Shown here in pieces: positions 20,422 to 30,216 of a stretch of DNA of 64,000 bases. Under the pieces are notes generated by a model that saw nothing but the letters and a program-made list of their open reading frames with translations, had not been told where the DNA came from and made no database searches. Source of the DNA: Microbulbifer sp. VAAF005 (GTDB taxonomy: Bacteria > Pseudomonadota > Gammaproteobacteria > Pseudomonadales > Cellvibrionaceae); the NCBI RefSeq assembly GCF_030012985.1, contig NZ_CP120233.1, forward strand, positions 1,240,001 through 1,304,000, read 5' to 3'. The position numbers were made by a program, and so were the translations under genes. The stretch's first letter is position 1, and each line of letters starts with the position of its first letter.

Positions 20422-20931
20422 TTAAATATCCAAGGATCTGGGGTTTAGCTTCGCCGTGAGGATATGATCCTCCCAACATCCATTGATCTTCAGGTATTTT
20501 GCCGCCCTACCCTCGACAACGAAGCCCAGTGCCTCCAGTAGAGCAGCCGACCTATCGTTGCTAGGCATGTAGTTTGCCATCACCCTATTCAAATTTAGGG
20601 TGTCAAAAGCATAATCAACGACATGACGACACAAGCTCCCCATTAAGCCCCGCCCCTCGTGGGACTGGTCAACTGCATATCCCATATTACAGGCCTGAAA
20701 TGGGCCTCGGATGATATTCGTCAAGGAGCAAACACCCAGTAATTGATCACACCCGGACTCTAATGCAGCAAACTTTAAAATTCCTCCAGAGCTTATGCGT
20801 CGAATCCAGGACCCGGAACTGTGAAAACCGGGCTCACGAATGGGCTCCCAGCGCTTCAGGTGCTCTTCATTAGATAAATAAAAAGCAGATATGGCGGGCG
20901 CATCTGTCACTCCGAGCAAACGTATTTCCAC
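20422..20931 (-). CDS. RimJ/RimL-type GNAT N-acetyltransferase
   Basis: A 169-residue acetyl-CoA-dependent transferase of the ribosomal-protein-alanine acetyltransferase group. Typical marks are the N-terminal LLGVTDAPAISAFY, the acetyl-CoA loop DQSHEGRGLMGSLCRHVVDYAF (in parts), NLNRVMANYMPSNDRSAALLEALGF and the C-terminal WEDHILTAKL. It starts at GTG 20931 with a GAGG ribosome-binding site. The true target could be a ribosomal protein or another substrate. Confidence 0.9.
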   Translation of the reverse strand: MEIRLLGVTDAPAISAFYLSNEEHLKRWEPIREPGFHSSGSWIRRISSGGILKFAALESGCDQLLGVCSLTNIIRGPFQACNMGYAVDQSHEGRGLMGSLCRHVVDYAFDTLNLNRVMANYMPSNDRSAALLEALGFVVEGRAAKYLKINGCWEDHILTAKLNPRSLDI

Positions 20932-20994
20932 CAGTCGATTACCTCACCATTCACATTCTGATTAAGCTCAATCAACCCATTCATACCGGCACTA

Positions 20995-21884
20995 CTATTC
21001 AATTGACGGTAAAGAGTCCCGCTGACCGGGAAGCTCACGAAGAAATTCCCAACCCCGGGTCCTGCCGCTCTCATAACCTTCCTCGAGCAACTCTGCTTCC
21101 TGGGTAAAACGCTTAACCGGGAAATTGTCTGGAGGCGCAATAACCGAAACCTGGCACCCCTCTGGAGGCACCTCGATAAACTCCAGAGCCCGATTATATT
21201 TCTCCCCCTCTCCAGCACGGCCTCAAATAGCCGGGCATGATCACGGAAAAACTGTTTGATAAACTTTGGAGCAGGCCCCTTAATTTTCCGATACCCCAGA
21301 GGGCGCGAAAGAATAACGGTTATATTTCTGGCCCCCTGCTGATAGGCCTGAATAATCGGTATCGAATCAGCCAGGCCACCATCGGTCATAGGCTCCCCAT
21401 CCACTTCAGGAAACCCCCGGTAAGCAACCGGAATGGCACAAGAAGCCGGGAAAACCTGGTGCATGTTTTCCGGAGTTACTTTCAGGTATCTAGCCTCCCC
21501 CGTGTTGATACTGGTAGTCACGGCATAAAGCGGTATTCCATTCTCAACATAACTATCGACACTGAGCGGAATATCCTGATATGACGCATGCCACAACCAG
21601 CCAATATCACAAAAATGACCGCCTCGGAGATAGCGGCGCCAGTCAATGAAGTCCGCCCGCCGGGCATGGTCCATTAGTATTTGCCGACTTCGCCCATGGT
21701 TTCCCGCCAGATAACCAATCAAGTTGGTGGAGCCTGCGGATACACCGATCGCAAAATCAAATGGCCGATAGCCCGCCTCCAAAAATGCATCCAATACGCC
21801 TGCAGCGAAAATCCCCCGCATAGCACCCCCTTCGACCACAAGGGCTGACTGGGAATTCTCGTTAATCAAAATACAGTCTTCCAT
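20995..21884 (-). pseudogene. Patatin-like phospholipase with a frameshift
   Basis: Serine lipid hydrolase of the YjjU-like patatin group. The N-terminal part has the oxyanion loop GGAMRG, the nucleophile motif GVSAGS and the DGG motif (MTDGGLADS). The frame is intact to about position 21208. There a run of five C on the plus strand (21204-21208) seems one base short: read with one more base, the protein continues as GEKYNRALEFIEVPPEGC and ends at the TAG at 20995, as patatins do. Read as it stands, it runs on through unlike sequence to 20907 and overlaps the next gene. Start is ATG 21884. This is either a real mutation or a base-calling error. Confidence 0.8.
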
Positions 21885-21985
21885 AGCGAGCAACCGTTAA
21901 AACCAAACCATCTCTACCTTTGCCAAGCAGATTCCAATAGCACTATGATTGAGGCATTCAGGTAATCCGTTGAGTTAAACCAAGT

Positions 21986-22501
21986 ATGCCAACAATTGCG
22001 TTTAAAGCGCCGTGGAGCCGCCAGCTCCAAATTATCAGTGCCATATGCACATTACTCCTACTGGGACTGCCGCTCTTTCTGGCATCGAGAGCACCAGCTG
22101 CTCCATCTACCCTCTATAGCATTGCCATAGCACTTCCGCCTGCAATACTGGCTCTCAGCGCCTTCTTTGCCATCCGTGGTTACGCCATCAAAAATGGCAA
22201 CCTCTTGATATTGCGCCCGGGCTGGAAAACCACCATCTCCTTGGAGGGGCTATCTGAAGCATTCCCCGACTCAACCGCCATGCAAGGATCAGTCCGCATC
22301 TTTGGCAACTCCGGCTTATTTGGCTATATAGGCCTGTTTCAAAACCAAAAATTGGGGCGCTATCGTGCATTTGCTACCGATCAGCAAAAATCTGTCGTAC
22401 TGCGTCTGGCTACACAAACTATCGTGATCACCCCCGATAAACCGGAGCGGGCAGCGGACATTCTCCGCCAACACTGCCAACTTCAACCCAATCCAAATTA
22501 A
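21986..22501 (+). CDS. Membrane protein with a bacterial PH-like domain
   Basis: A 171-residue protein with two N-terminal membrane segments (about 13-33 and 44-65) and a soluble C-terminal half (AIKNGNLLILRPGWKTTI, then LATQTIVITPDKPERAADIL) that resembles bacterial PH-like domains found in small membrane proteins. Function unknown. It is divergent from the patatin gene, with about 100 bases between them, and precedes a lipase gene on the same strand. Confidence 0.7.
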   Translation: MPTIAFKAPWSRQLQIISAICTLLLLGLPLFLASRAPAAPSTLYSIAIALPPAILALSAFFAIRGYAIKNGNLLILRPGWKTTISLEGLSEAFPDSTAMQGSVRIFGNSGLFGYIGLFQNQKLGRYRAFATDQQKSVVLRLATQTIVITPDKPERAADILRQHCQLQPNPN

Positions 22502-22560
22502 TTGCTCCGACAACAACGCCACACGAATAGGCACGAGAAGTCGACAGGAAGTTCAAACCG

Positions 22561-23277
22561 ATGAAAAAGTTCGCTTTTATAATTGCCGCCGCATTTACGC
22601 TGCTATCAGCAAGTGCTCACTCCGCTTGTGTGATTTTATTGCATGGACTAGCCAAATCAGATAGCTCAATGGAGAAACTGGCAAAGGCCATAGATGCCGA
22701 AGATTTCCAAACGGTCAATATTGATTACCCTTCGACCAAGCACTCCATTGAAACCTTGGCCAGCATGGCCATAGCGCCTGCTGTCGAGGAGTGCGGTAAC
22801 GCGCAAGAGATCAATTTTGTCACTCACTCCATGGGCGGCATTCTGGTAAGGCAATATCTACATTCAGCTGAAATCAAAAACCTGAATCGCGTTGTCATGT
22901 TGGGCCCACCCAATAAAGGCAGCGAAGTAGTTGATAAACTGGGAACATTCCCCGGCTTCAAATTTATGTTTGGCGATGCTGGGCTACAGCTGGGTACTGG
23001 TGAGATGAGCGTCCCCAACAAGCTCGGTAGTGCAGATTTTGATGTAGGTATTATTGCCGGTACTCGCAGCATCAACCTGATTCTATCCCGCCTTATCCCA
23101 GAAGCCGATGATGGTAAAGTCTCCGTATCCAGCACAAAACTGGATGGCATGAATGATCATCTGCAAATGCCAGTGACCCATGTGTTTATGATGAAAGATA
23201 AAAAAGTTATCTCTCAAGTTATCCATTATCTCAAGCATGGATTCTTTCATAGAGCCGGCAATCAGGCATCCAATTAA
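22561..23277 (+). CDS. Exported alpha/beta-hydrolase (lipase/esterase)
   Basis: A 238-residue protein with a signal peptide (about residues 1-21, ending SAHSA). The mature part starts with CVILLHGLAKSD, has the nucleophile elbow THSMGG (Ser in about the 90s) and the strand VVMLGPPNKGSE, a likely acid residue in EADDGKVSV, and a late His in MPVTHVFM. This matches small bacterial lipases/esterases that act in the periplasm or outside. The substrate is unknown. It lies 59 bases after the PH-like gene. Confidence 0.85.
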   Translation: MKKFAFIIAAAFTLLSASAHSACVILLHGLAKSDSSMEKLAKAIDAEDFQTVNIDYPSTKHSIETLASMAIAPAVEECGNAQEINFVTHSMGGILVRQYLHSAEIKNLNRVVMLGPPNKGSEVVDKLGTFPGFKFMFGDAGLQLGTGEMSVPNKLGSADFDVGIIAGTRSINLILSRLIPEADDGKVSVSSTKLDGMNDHLQMPVTHVFMMKDKKVISQVIHYLKHGFFHRAGNQASN

Positions 23278-23361
23278 AATTAATCGATCTTATAAATAAT
23301 CTATACCTTTTAACTCCAATCACATTACAAAATTAGTGACAATAATTTGGAATTCACCTTT

Positions 23362-23823
23362 ATGCAGTGGCAATGGTGCAGCTTTAAAGAGCTTACGCTC
23401 AGTCAACTTTACGAAGTTTTGCGAGTAAGGCAGGAAGTTTTTACGGTAGAACAAGATTGCCCCTATCAGGATGCCGATGGCAAAGACCAACACTCCTGGC
23501 ACCTGATCTGCTGGGAGGGAGACGAAAATAACCCGCAGGTTATGGCCTACCTGAGAGTTGTTTTCCCAGGCCTTAAATACCGGGAACCCTCGATAGGAAG
23601 AGTGTTAACCGCAGAAGCCAGTCGCGGAACAGGCCTGGGCAAGGAGCTGATTCGCCGAGCCGTAATGCACACATGCGAAGAATACCCCAACACTGGTATT
23701 CGCATTTCAGCTCAACAACATTTGGATAGATTTTACGGGGAGTTTGGTTTTGAGCAGGTGTCTGAGCCGTACCAGGAAGACGGCATCCCGCATATCGAGA
23801 TGCTTCGCCCCGCACATAACTGA
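23362..23823 (+). CDS. elaA: GNAT acetyltransferase, ElaA type
   Basis: A 153-residue acetyl-CoA-dependent transferase. It starts at ATG 23362 (MQWQWCSFKELTL); a TTG 15 bases earlier is the alternative. ElaA marks are LYEVLRVRQEVFTVEQDCPYQDADG (in parts), HLICWEG, IGRVLTAEASRGTGLGKELI (acetyl-CoA loop) and the C-terminal FYGEFGFEQVSEPYQEDGIPHIEM region. Its physiological substrate is unknown. Confidence 0.9.
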   Translation: MQWQWCSFKELTLSQLYEVLRVRQEVFTVEQDCPYQDADGKDQHSWHLICWEGDENNPQVMAYLRVVFPGLKYREPSIGRVLTAEASRGTGLGKELIRRAVMHTCEEYPNTGIRISAQQHLDRFYGEFGFEQVSEPYQEDGIPHIEMLRPAHN

Positions 23824-23864
23824 GGGGGCGCTAGGGGACTGCAGGGTTACTGCAGCCCAGGAAA

Positions 23865-25373
23865 TTAATTGCTACCCAGAGGACTGGCACTGGCAGGCAC
23901 AGGCTCACTACCTCTCTGGCGAGCCTTGCTGTAAAAGCATGAAGCTGCAATGCCTGCAGCAATTATCAGCCAAACAGCATTAGCTACCAGGGACGCCCGC
24001 ACAAAGGAGTCCCCACCAAATTGCGCAACATGCACCGCTACAGCTCCAACACAAGCGAGAATGGTTGCAATCCGCAGAAACATGGACCACTTAGCCACAG
24101 TCCCTACAAACGCCGCCACAACACTTAGCAGCAAAGTCACCAACCAGAATACCTGTGCCGCATTGAGCTTAAAGGCCAGGTAGGTAACCGCACTCAGCGC
24201 TATAGCAAATGGTATACCCCATACCTGAGCAGTCCAGACTCGCTCAAGGCGCACAGCAGGATTACCACGTTGGCGCTTGCGTACGAACCAGATATTAATA
24301 CCGGATACCACCAGCAGGCACATCCCCACCCCTAACAGAAAGTAGGCGATTTTCACCGGAAAGCCTGAAAAGTGGCCAAAGTGTAAGCGGTAAGTAGAAA
24401 GATAAACCTGCTTGGCCCCATCGCCCTCAGACCAGCCCTCTTTTTGAATCAGGCTGCCGTCGGGATTAAAGTGATATCGCTCACCCCAGACTAACCGCTC
24501 AGGAACCCGAGTCCACACCTCAACAACCTGACCCTCGCGCCCTGGGAATGCTACCTCAATACGGGTGCGCTCCTCCTCTGGTGCGATGCGATCCATCGTT
24601 GCCAAGATCGCAGCGTAGTCTGGATAATCGACTTCAGGAGCATTTTCCTCCATCACTGGATGGTCCGCATAGAGCATATGCTCGACCTTTTCCGTATCTC
24701 CATCAAAGAATACGCCGGCAATTGCAAAAGCAGCTACCTGGGACAACCCAATAAAAGCACCCGTAATAGCGATAGCAAGATGGAAAGGTGAAGCCCAAAC
24801 ACCCAACCGATTATGTAAATCCACTTGCTGCAAGCGCTTAGAGCCCGCAAGACGAAAAGAAAAAGCATCTTTAATGATTTTTGGATGGGCCAACAAACCG
24901 GAGACAATCAATGCTGACATCACCACACCGATTAGGCCAACCAGTATAACTCCATAGCCAACCGGGAGGTTGAGCGCAAAATGCAAATAGGCTAGGAAGT
25001 GGGTCCATTCGTGTTCAACTTTACCAAGCAGGGAGCCATCTTCAGCGACATACCGCTCCATATCACCAACTTCAACCACCAATCTAGGCATATCCTGATT
25101 GGGGATGGTGAATTTGATTGACTCGAGATCTTCCTTTTCTTGCTTGGCCAGCGCGATAGCATTCTCTGTCGCAGTCCGGTACACAGAGGCTTCAACATTA
25201 AGGTTTTCCAACTCTGAGGCCTGCTCCCAGCGTTCGAACTCATTGTAGAAAACCGCCAGTGTTCCGCTGACACAAACAATATATAAAAGGGTGGATATCG
25301 CCAGACCGAGAACTGAATGCCCATCAGTCATATTACGGACAAAGCCAGGGGTCGGTTTAAAGGAAAGTTTCAC
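23865..25373 (-). CDS. PepSY-associated membrane protein (iron-uptake type)
   Basis: A 502-residue inner-membrane protein. It begins with the PepSY-TM signature (GHSVLGLAISTLLYIVCVSGTLAVF in parts, with conserved Trp and His residues), has a large periplasmic loop with PepSY-like sequence, conserved membrane His residues (THFLAYLHFALNLP; VDLHNRLGVWASPFHLAIAI in parts), and further helices at the C-terminus. Relatives next to siderophore receptors are thought to be ferric-siderophore reductases (PiuB/FoxB-like). It is the third gene after the TonB receptor, supporting such a role by context. Confidence 0.88.
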   Translation of the reverse strand: MKLSFKPTPGFVRNMTDGHSVLGLAISTLLYIVCVSGTLAVFYNEFERWEQASELENLNVEASVYRTATENAIALAKQEKEDLESIKFTIPNQDMPRLVVEVGDMERYVAEDGSLLGKVEHEWTHFLAYLHFALNLPVGYGVILVGLIGVVMSALIVSGLLAHPKIIKDAFSFRLAGSKRLQQVDLHNRLGVWASPFHLAIAITGAFIGLSQVAAFAIAGVFFDGDTEKVEHMLYADHPVMEENAPEVDYPDYAAILATMDRIAPEEERTRIEVAFPGREGQVVEVWTRVPERLVWGERYHFNPDGSLIQKEGWSEGDGAKQVYLSTYRLHFGHFSGFPVKIAYFLLGVGMCLLVVSGINIWFVRKRQRGNPAVRLERVWTAQVWGIPFAIALSAVTYLAFKLNAAQVFWLVTLLLSVVAAFVGTVAKWSMFLRIATILACVGAVAVHVAQFGGDSFVRASLVANAVWLIIAAGIAASCFYSKARQRGSEPVPASASPLGSN

Positions 25374-25400
25374 GTTAAATTCCTGCTCAAGTCCGTTGAT

Positions 25401-25979
25401 TTATGCTGCCGAAGCCGGAAGCGAAAATGCCAATAACAAACCGCTAACCGCTGAGAACGCCAACAGGGCAGCCGAAGGGCGTAATAATTTTTTATCAGCG
25501 CAGCACCAAATCATCGCCAGGGTCCAAATGGTCACTGACATGAAGGCACCACCAACTAATCGGGCAGCTTCAGAAAATCCGGTAAAACCGAAGAAAAGCA
25601 GACCGGCGATTAGGCCACTAGCAGTGGGCAACAGAAAGGCTGCCATAAAACGCATGAAGCCCCGCAACCACAATAGAAGCAGGGCTTGAGATTCGGGTGT
25701 CCCCGAGCGCTGTTTTTCAATCGGCCTGGGACCCTTGGGCCAGTCTGCCTTTAGAGCCAGCAGAGCAAAGGCCCCCAGCATCACAATCAGAGTGGCAATA
25801 CTAATTCCGAATTCCACTCCAACAATTGAGCTCCAGCCAATGGCCGATAACACCATGGCAGCCCAACCACCCCACCTGCGTACTGGCTCTGCCCCACTAC
25901 GGCTCCAGGCGGAATAAAGGAGCAAAATACCAGCTAAAGCAAAAGCACTGGAGGCACCGGCAATCATATAAAAAGACAT
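25401..25979 (-). CDS. Hypothetical membrane protein in the iron-uptake group
   Basis: About 192 residues with five or six hydrophobic segments and a short polar loop near the middle (WPKGPRPIEKQRSGTPESQ). I start at the ATG at 25979 (MSFYMIAGASSAF); ATG 25991 and TTG 26006 in the same frame are alternatives and none has a good ribosome-binding site. It lies between the TonB receptor and the PepSY gene, a position where small membrane proteins of unknown role are common. A part in siderophore reduction or iron release is inferred only. Confidence 0.7.
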   Translation of the reverse strand: MSFYMIAGASSAFALAGILLLYSAWSRSGAEPVRRWGGWAAMVLSAIGWSSIVGVEFGISIATLIVMLGAFALLALKADWPKGPRPIEKQRSGTPESQALLLLWLRGFMRFMAAFLLPTASGLIAGLLFFGFTGFSEAARLVGGAFMSVTIWTLAMIWCCADKKLLRPSAALLAFSAVSGLLLAFSLPASAA

Positions 25980-26029
25980 TGGTATTACCATCACAGCGGG
26001 ATTCAATTCCCGTCTGATTGCTAAAACGT

Positions 26030-26057
26030 AAAAAAGGGAGCCTGCCCACAGACTCCC
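26030..26057 (-). terminator. Terminator after the TonB receptor gene
   Basis: On the minus strand, stem GGGAGtCTG / CAGgCTCCC with loop TGGG is followed by TTTTTT, 30 bases after the receptor stop. Partial read-through would feed the two downstream membrane genes. Confidence 0.85.
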
Positions 26058-26087
26058 CCTGCGGACAAACTCCCTGCCTACACTAAC

Positions 26088-28220
26088 TTAGAAGGTGTAG
26101 CGTGCTTCCGCAGTTACGTAGCGACGCTCACCGTAGAAGCAGTCACCTCGGCTCAGACAAGCGGTAGTGTGAACTTCATCGGTCAAGTTCTTTGCATTCA
26201 ACTGGAACTTCCAGCTTTCCAGGGTATAGCCGATAGCGGCATCATACAGAGTGTATGACGGGTTATAGGACGGGAAGGTTCCGGTTGAATCTTCGACACC
26301 GGTATAACTTTGACCCACATAACGAACACCGATGCCGGCATTCAAACCAGGTAACAGGTTGCCAAAGTCATAGTTCCCCCAGACGGAAAACTGCTCTTCA
26401 GGGACAGCTTCGATATCCTCATCAATGTTGAGGCTACTGTAGTTGGCAACCAGACTCAAATCACCAAGCTTACCTACTGCCTCCAATTCAAAGCCATCGA
26501 GCTCGGCTTCGCCAAGTTGGGTTTGGTAGCCCTCATTATCGTAATCGTCTACTAGCAAATTCTTCTGCTTGATTTCAAAAGCAGAGGCTGTAATCAACAG
26601 ATTGGTACCTTCAGGTTGGTATTTGATACCTGCCTCTACCTGCTCCCCCTCAACTGGCTTGAACGGAGTCTCATTCGCATCAGAATCGTTTACAGGTTCG
26701 AAAGATTCAGAATAGCTTACGTAAGGTGTGATACCGTTATCGAAGGCATACATTACACCAAAGCGCATAGTCGTAGCATCATCCTCAAATGAAGAATCAC
26801 CAGAGTCGGACTTCGCATTATCGCGACGAATTCCAGTGGTGATAATCCAGTTTTGAATGCTCATTTGATCCTGGAAGTAGAATCCAAGCTGCTCGGTATC
26901 TGTACTGCTCTCAGACCAGTAATCAGTTAAGCCTTCCAAGTCATTCAAGCTACTCAGACCAGCAGGCACGTAACCGTAAACCGGGTTAAAGATATCAATG
27001 GTCCCGCCGTAGCCATACAAATACAGACGATCATTGGTTGTTGTTGCATCCTGGCTATCCAGACCAAAAGAAACCTGATGCTCCAATGCGCCTGTGGCAA
27101 ACTCCCCAGACATACGCAAATCGAAGATGAGCAGGTCGCTTGTCGCATCACTCATGTAGATAGTACGTGTTGCTTCACTGATATCCGGGTTGAGGCGCGT
27201 GGCATCAAAGTTGGTCCACATAGAGTTGTAATCAACTTCCCCTTCGGAGTAACGCAATCCGGCATTTAATGCCCAGCTATCACTGAAGCGGTGATCAACC
27301 CAAACACTGTAAGAGGTTTGCTCTGTATCATATTTATCCCAGCCCGGCTCACTTAAGAAAGTATCGGTGGGAATATCACCGTTTGCGTTATCAATCAGGG
27401 TACCGCCCCAAGGCAAAAATGCGGTGGTAGTACCAGATTCATCTTTTTGATAGGAGGTCAGGAAAGTAACTTCAGTATTAGCACTCGGGCGCCAAGACAC
27501 TGAAGGCATAAACAGGGTGCTGTTATCATCTACATGATCAACTTGAGCATCCGCATCACGGTCATATCCAACTACACGATACAGCCATTGCTCGGAACTA
27601 TCTATCGCTCCAGTAACGTCACCAGCAAAAACGAGACGATCGTAGTCGCCAGCCTGAACCATCACTTCGCCACCAAACTCATTTTTAGGGCGCTTAGAGA
27701 CCAGGTTCACAATACCGCCTGTAGAACCCTGACCGTAAAGCACGGAAGATGGTCCTTTTAGGATTTCAACGCGCTCAAAAGCATACGCATTAGCGCGAGA
27801 GCTGGTGTAACTACCAAAGATAGACTGCAGGCCGTCAATAAACATAACCGGATCTACGCCGCGAACTGTCGACCAGTCACCGCGCGCATCCACACCATAA
27901 GTCCCACCATTAACGCCAGCGACATACTGCAAAGCATCTTGAACGGACTTGGCACCGATAGAGTCCAGGAAGTCTTTATCCCGTAAAGAGATGGAAAAAG
28001 GAGTCTCATCAACCGGAATATCCAGCTTACCGATAGAGGTTTGGCGAGACAGGTTCAATTCACCGGTTACATTTACCTCTTCAATACGATCATCTGTGTT
28101 ATCCGCAGCAAACGCTACAGAAGAACCGCCCGCAGCAATAGCCAGTGCCAACAAGGAACGGCTGATTCCAGAAATTACAGGAGAAGCTTTTTGCATACTT
28201 TTCGTTCGAGCGGTACTCAT
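26088..28220 (-). CDS. TonB-dependent siderophore receptor
   Basis: A 710-residue outer-membrane receptor. It has a signal peptide (cut near FAADN, about residue 39), a plug domain with the typical GVNGGTYGVDARGDWSTVRG and FERVEILKGPSSVLYGQGSTGG segments, and a 22-strand barrel ending in the aromatic C-terminus YTF. The N-terminal signalling domain of the FecA/FpvA type is absent. The layout is of the FhuA/ferric-siderophore class. A Fur-box-like site lies about 75 bases upstream. It could import the catecholate made by the cluster at 43-61 kb, but the ligand is not shown. Confidence 0.94.
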   Translation of the reverse strand: MSTARTKSMQKASPVISGISRSLLALAIAAGGSSVAFAADNTDDRIEEVNVTGELNLSRQTSIGKLDIPVDETPFSISLRDKDFLDSIGAKSVQDALQYVAGVNGGTYGVDARGDWSTVRGVDPVMFIDGLQSIFGSYTSSRANAYAFERVEILKGPSSVLYGQGSTGGIVNLVSKRPKNEFGGEVMVQAGDYDRLVFAGDVTGAIDSSEQWLYRVVGYDRDADAQVDHVDDNSTLFMPSVSWRPSANTEVTFLTSYQKDESGTTTAFLPWGGTLIDNANGDIPTDTFLSEPGWDKYDTEQTSYSVWVDHRFSDSWALNAGLRYSEGEVDYNSMWTNFDATRLNPDISEATRTIYMSDATSDLLIFDLRMSGEFATGALEHQVSFGLDSQDATTTNDRLYLYGYGGTIDIFNPVYGYVPAGLSSLNDLEGLTDYWSESSTDTEQLGFYFQDQMSIQNWIITTGIRRDNAKSDSGDSSFEDDATTMRFGVMYAFDNGITPYVSYSESFEPVNDSDANETPFKPVEGEQVEAGIKYQPEGTNLLITASAFEIKQKNLLVDDYDNEGYQTQLGEAELDGFELEAVGKLGDLSLVANYSSLNIDEDIEAVPEEQFSVWGNYDFGNLLPGLNAGIGVRYVGQSYTGVEDSTGTFPSYNPSYTLYDAAIGYTLESWKFQLNAKNLTDEVHTTACLSRGDCFYGERRYVTAEARYTF

Positions 28221-28292
28221 AGAGATCTCTCAATGCCAACTGAATTTAGATAGATCACGTTTTAGGTGTGACCTTGATAACTGGTCGCGAAT

Positions 28293-28311
28293 CCTAATAG
28301 GAATCGTTATC
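28293..28311 (-). promoter_or_regulatory. Candidate Fur box upstream of the TonB receptor
   Basis: On the minus strand GATAACGATTCCTATTAGG matches 12 of 19 bases of the Fur consensus by my count. It is placed between the receptor start (28220) and any promoter, which fits iron repression. Confidence 0.55.
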
Positions 28312-28487
28312 ATCTACAACATTATTGGAACATTTTTTTACTAAAAATGTCCTCGCGGCAGTTAATGACAAAAATACCAGCAGAGAAAGACAATCTCACA
28401 GCAGCTAAATTGCACGTTTTTACCAGTTAATTCAGACCTAGAATGGGGCTCAGGAGGTTTAGATTCGGCTTGAACACAAGAAGATAG

Positions 28488-28534
28488 CTGGATGACCGCT
28501 CAGCAGCCGCCATCCAGTTTAGTATTTTATTTTA
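28488..28534. terminator. Hairpin between the abgT and TonB receptor genes
   Basis: CTGGATG / CATCCAG (loop 16 bases) followed on the plus strand by a T-rich stretch. It lies just past the abgT 3' end. It is a weak terminator candidate. Confidence 0.35.
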
Positions 28535-28567
28535 TTCGACCAATTCGCCTAGGGGTGCTCCAGCCAC

Positions 28568-30136
28568 TCAAGGGTAGGTATAACTAGCCTGCACTCCCAA
28601 AGGCATTCCCAGTGTCCAGTAAGCCACCAGGAACAGCGACCAGCAAATCAGGAACACAATGGAGTACGGCAACATAATGGATACAAGTGTCCCAATACCC
28701 GTTCCCTTCACATAGCGCTGGCAGTACACAACCACCAAGGGGAAGTAAGGCATCAACGGGGTAATGATATTGGTGGAGGAATCACCTACCCGGTAAGCGG
28801 CCTGGGTGAGATCAGGGGAGAAACCGATCTGCATCAACATAGGCACAAAGATGGGGGACAGCAGCGCCCACTTGGCAGAGGCAGATCCCACAAATAAGTT
28901 GATAAAGGCTACCAGTACAATAATGCCCATCAGGGTAATCGGGCCCGGCAGCTCCATCGCCGCGAGCAAGCTCCCTCCCTCTACCGAAAGCAGCGTACCC
29001 AAACCGGAGCGGGCAAACTCAGAGATAAACAACGCACAGAAAAAAGCCATCACGATGTAATAAGCCATGGAGCCCATGGTTTTGGACATCGCATCAATAA
29101 CATCCTTACTCTGGCGGAAGGTACCGGCCGCATAGCCAAACACCACACCGGGAATCACAAACAGCAGGAAGATCAGCGGCACAATCGACTTCATAATCGG
29201 CGCTGTGAAGGAGGCTAATTGCCCTTCTGCATCGCGCAAGGCTGAGGTTTCCGGCAGCATCCAGGCCACAAGCCCGACGATACCCGCCACCATCACAGTT
29301 ACAGCCAGGTACATGGCTTTTTTCTCGCGGGCGCCCAGCTCCTGCATTACTGGCATATCCGCTTCATCGCCATCCACCTCTACATTCTTGAGGCGGGGCT
29401 CGATGACCTTATCCGTCAACCACCACCCCAACAGGGTCACCAGCAGGCAGGATGCCGAAGTGAAGAACCAGTTATTAAGGGGGTTTACCTGCATTTCCGG
29501 GTTGGCGATTTGTGCCGCTGTCTGGGTAAAGCCTTGCAGTAAGGGATCAATCGCTGAAGGAACAAAGTTGGCAGAGAAGCCGCCTGAAACTCCGGCAAAT
29601 GCCGCAGCGATACCCGCTAAAGGGTGGCGCCCTGCCGCATAGAAGATCACCCCTCCGAGAGGAATTACCAATACATAACCCGCATCTACGGCTGTATGGC
29701 TGACGATGGCCACCAAAATCAACATAGGTGTCAGCAGCATCTGCGGCGTTACCGCCAGCAGCTTTTTCAATACCGCATTGATAAAGCCACTCTGCTCAGC
29801 CACACCGACCCCCAGCATGGCTACCAACACCACCCCCAAGGGCGCAAAACTGGTAAAGGTAGTTACCATACCAGATAGGAAGCGGGCCAATTCACTACTG
29901 GAGAGCAGGTTGGTTACCTGTATCGCCTCGCCGGTAGCGGGGTGTAAGGCTTCGAAGTTAACACCGGAGAGAAGCCAGGAGAGCACCCAGATTCCCACCA
30001 TCAAGATCAAAAACAGAACAGCGGGATCGGGTAATTTATTACCGACAACCTCAATAAAATTGAGCGCTCGATTAATCCAGCCATTTTTATTATCGGCACT
30101 ATTGCCGGCATCAGGATTTGCCTGAACGTTTTCCAT
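28568..30136 (-). CDS. AbgT family transporter
   Basis: A 522-residue inner-membrane carrier with many hydrophobic segments. AbgT of E. coli imports p-aminobenzoyl-glutamate; other members (MtrF) export sulfonamides. Recognisable features are the start region WINRALNFIEVVGNKLPDP, HTAVDAGYVLVIPLGG, GGFSANFVPSAIDPLLQG and the end motif DSSTNIITPLMPYFPLV. Length matches the family. The substrate here is unknown. It stands alone between the TonB receptor and trpS. Confidence 0.93.
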   Translation of the reverse strand: MENVQANPDAGNSADNKNGWINRALNFIEVVGNKLPDPAVLFLILMVGIWVLSWLLSGVNFEALHPATGEAIQVTNLLSSSELARFLSGMVTTFTSFAPLGVVLVAMLGVGVAEQSGFINAVLKKLLAVTPQMLLTPMLILVAIVSHTAVDAGYVLVIPLGGVIFYAAGRHPLAGIAAAFAGVSGGFSANFVPSAIDPLLQGFTQTAAQIANPEMQVNPLNNWFFTSASCLLVTLLGWWLTDKVIEPRLKNVEVDGDEADMPVMQELGAREKKAMYLAVTVMVAGIVGLVAWMLPETSALRDAEGQLASFTAPIMKSIVPLIFLLFVIPGVVFGYAAGTFRQSKDVIDAMSKTMGSMAYYIVMAFFCALFISEFARSGLGTLLSVEGGSLLAAMELPGPITLMGIIVLVAFINLFVGSASAKWALLSPIFVPMLMQIGFSPDLTQAAYRVGDSSTNIITPLMPYFPLVVVYCQRYVKGTGIGTLVSIMLPYSIVFLICWSLFLVAYWTLGMPLGVQASYTYP

Positions 30137-30167
30137 GTTTGCACCCTGTACATTTATTATTTTTTAT

Positions 30168-30206
30168 TAAAAAGGAGGCCGCTACTCCATGGCCTCCTGC
30201 TTTTTC
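30168..30206 (-). terminator. Intrinsic terminator of trpS
   Basis: Stem AGGAGGCC / GGCCTCCT with a 10-base loop, followed on the minus strand by TTTTTAAT, immediately after the trpS stop. Confidence 0.85.
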
Positions 30207-30216
30207 AGGAAAAGCT

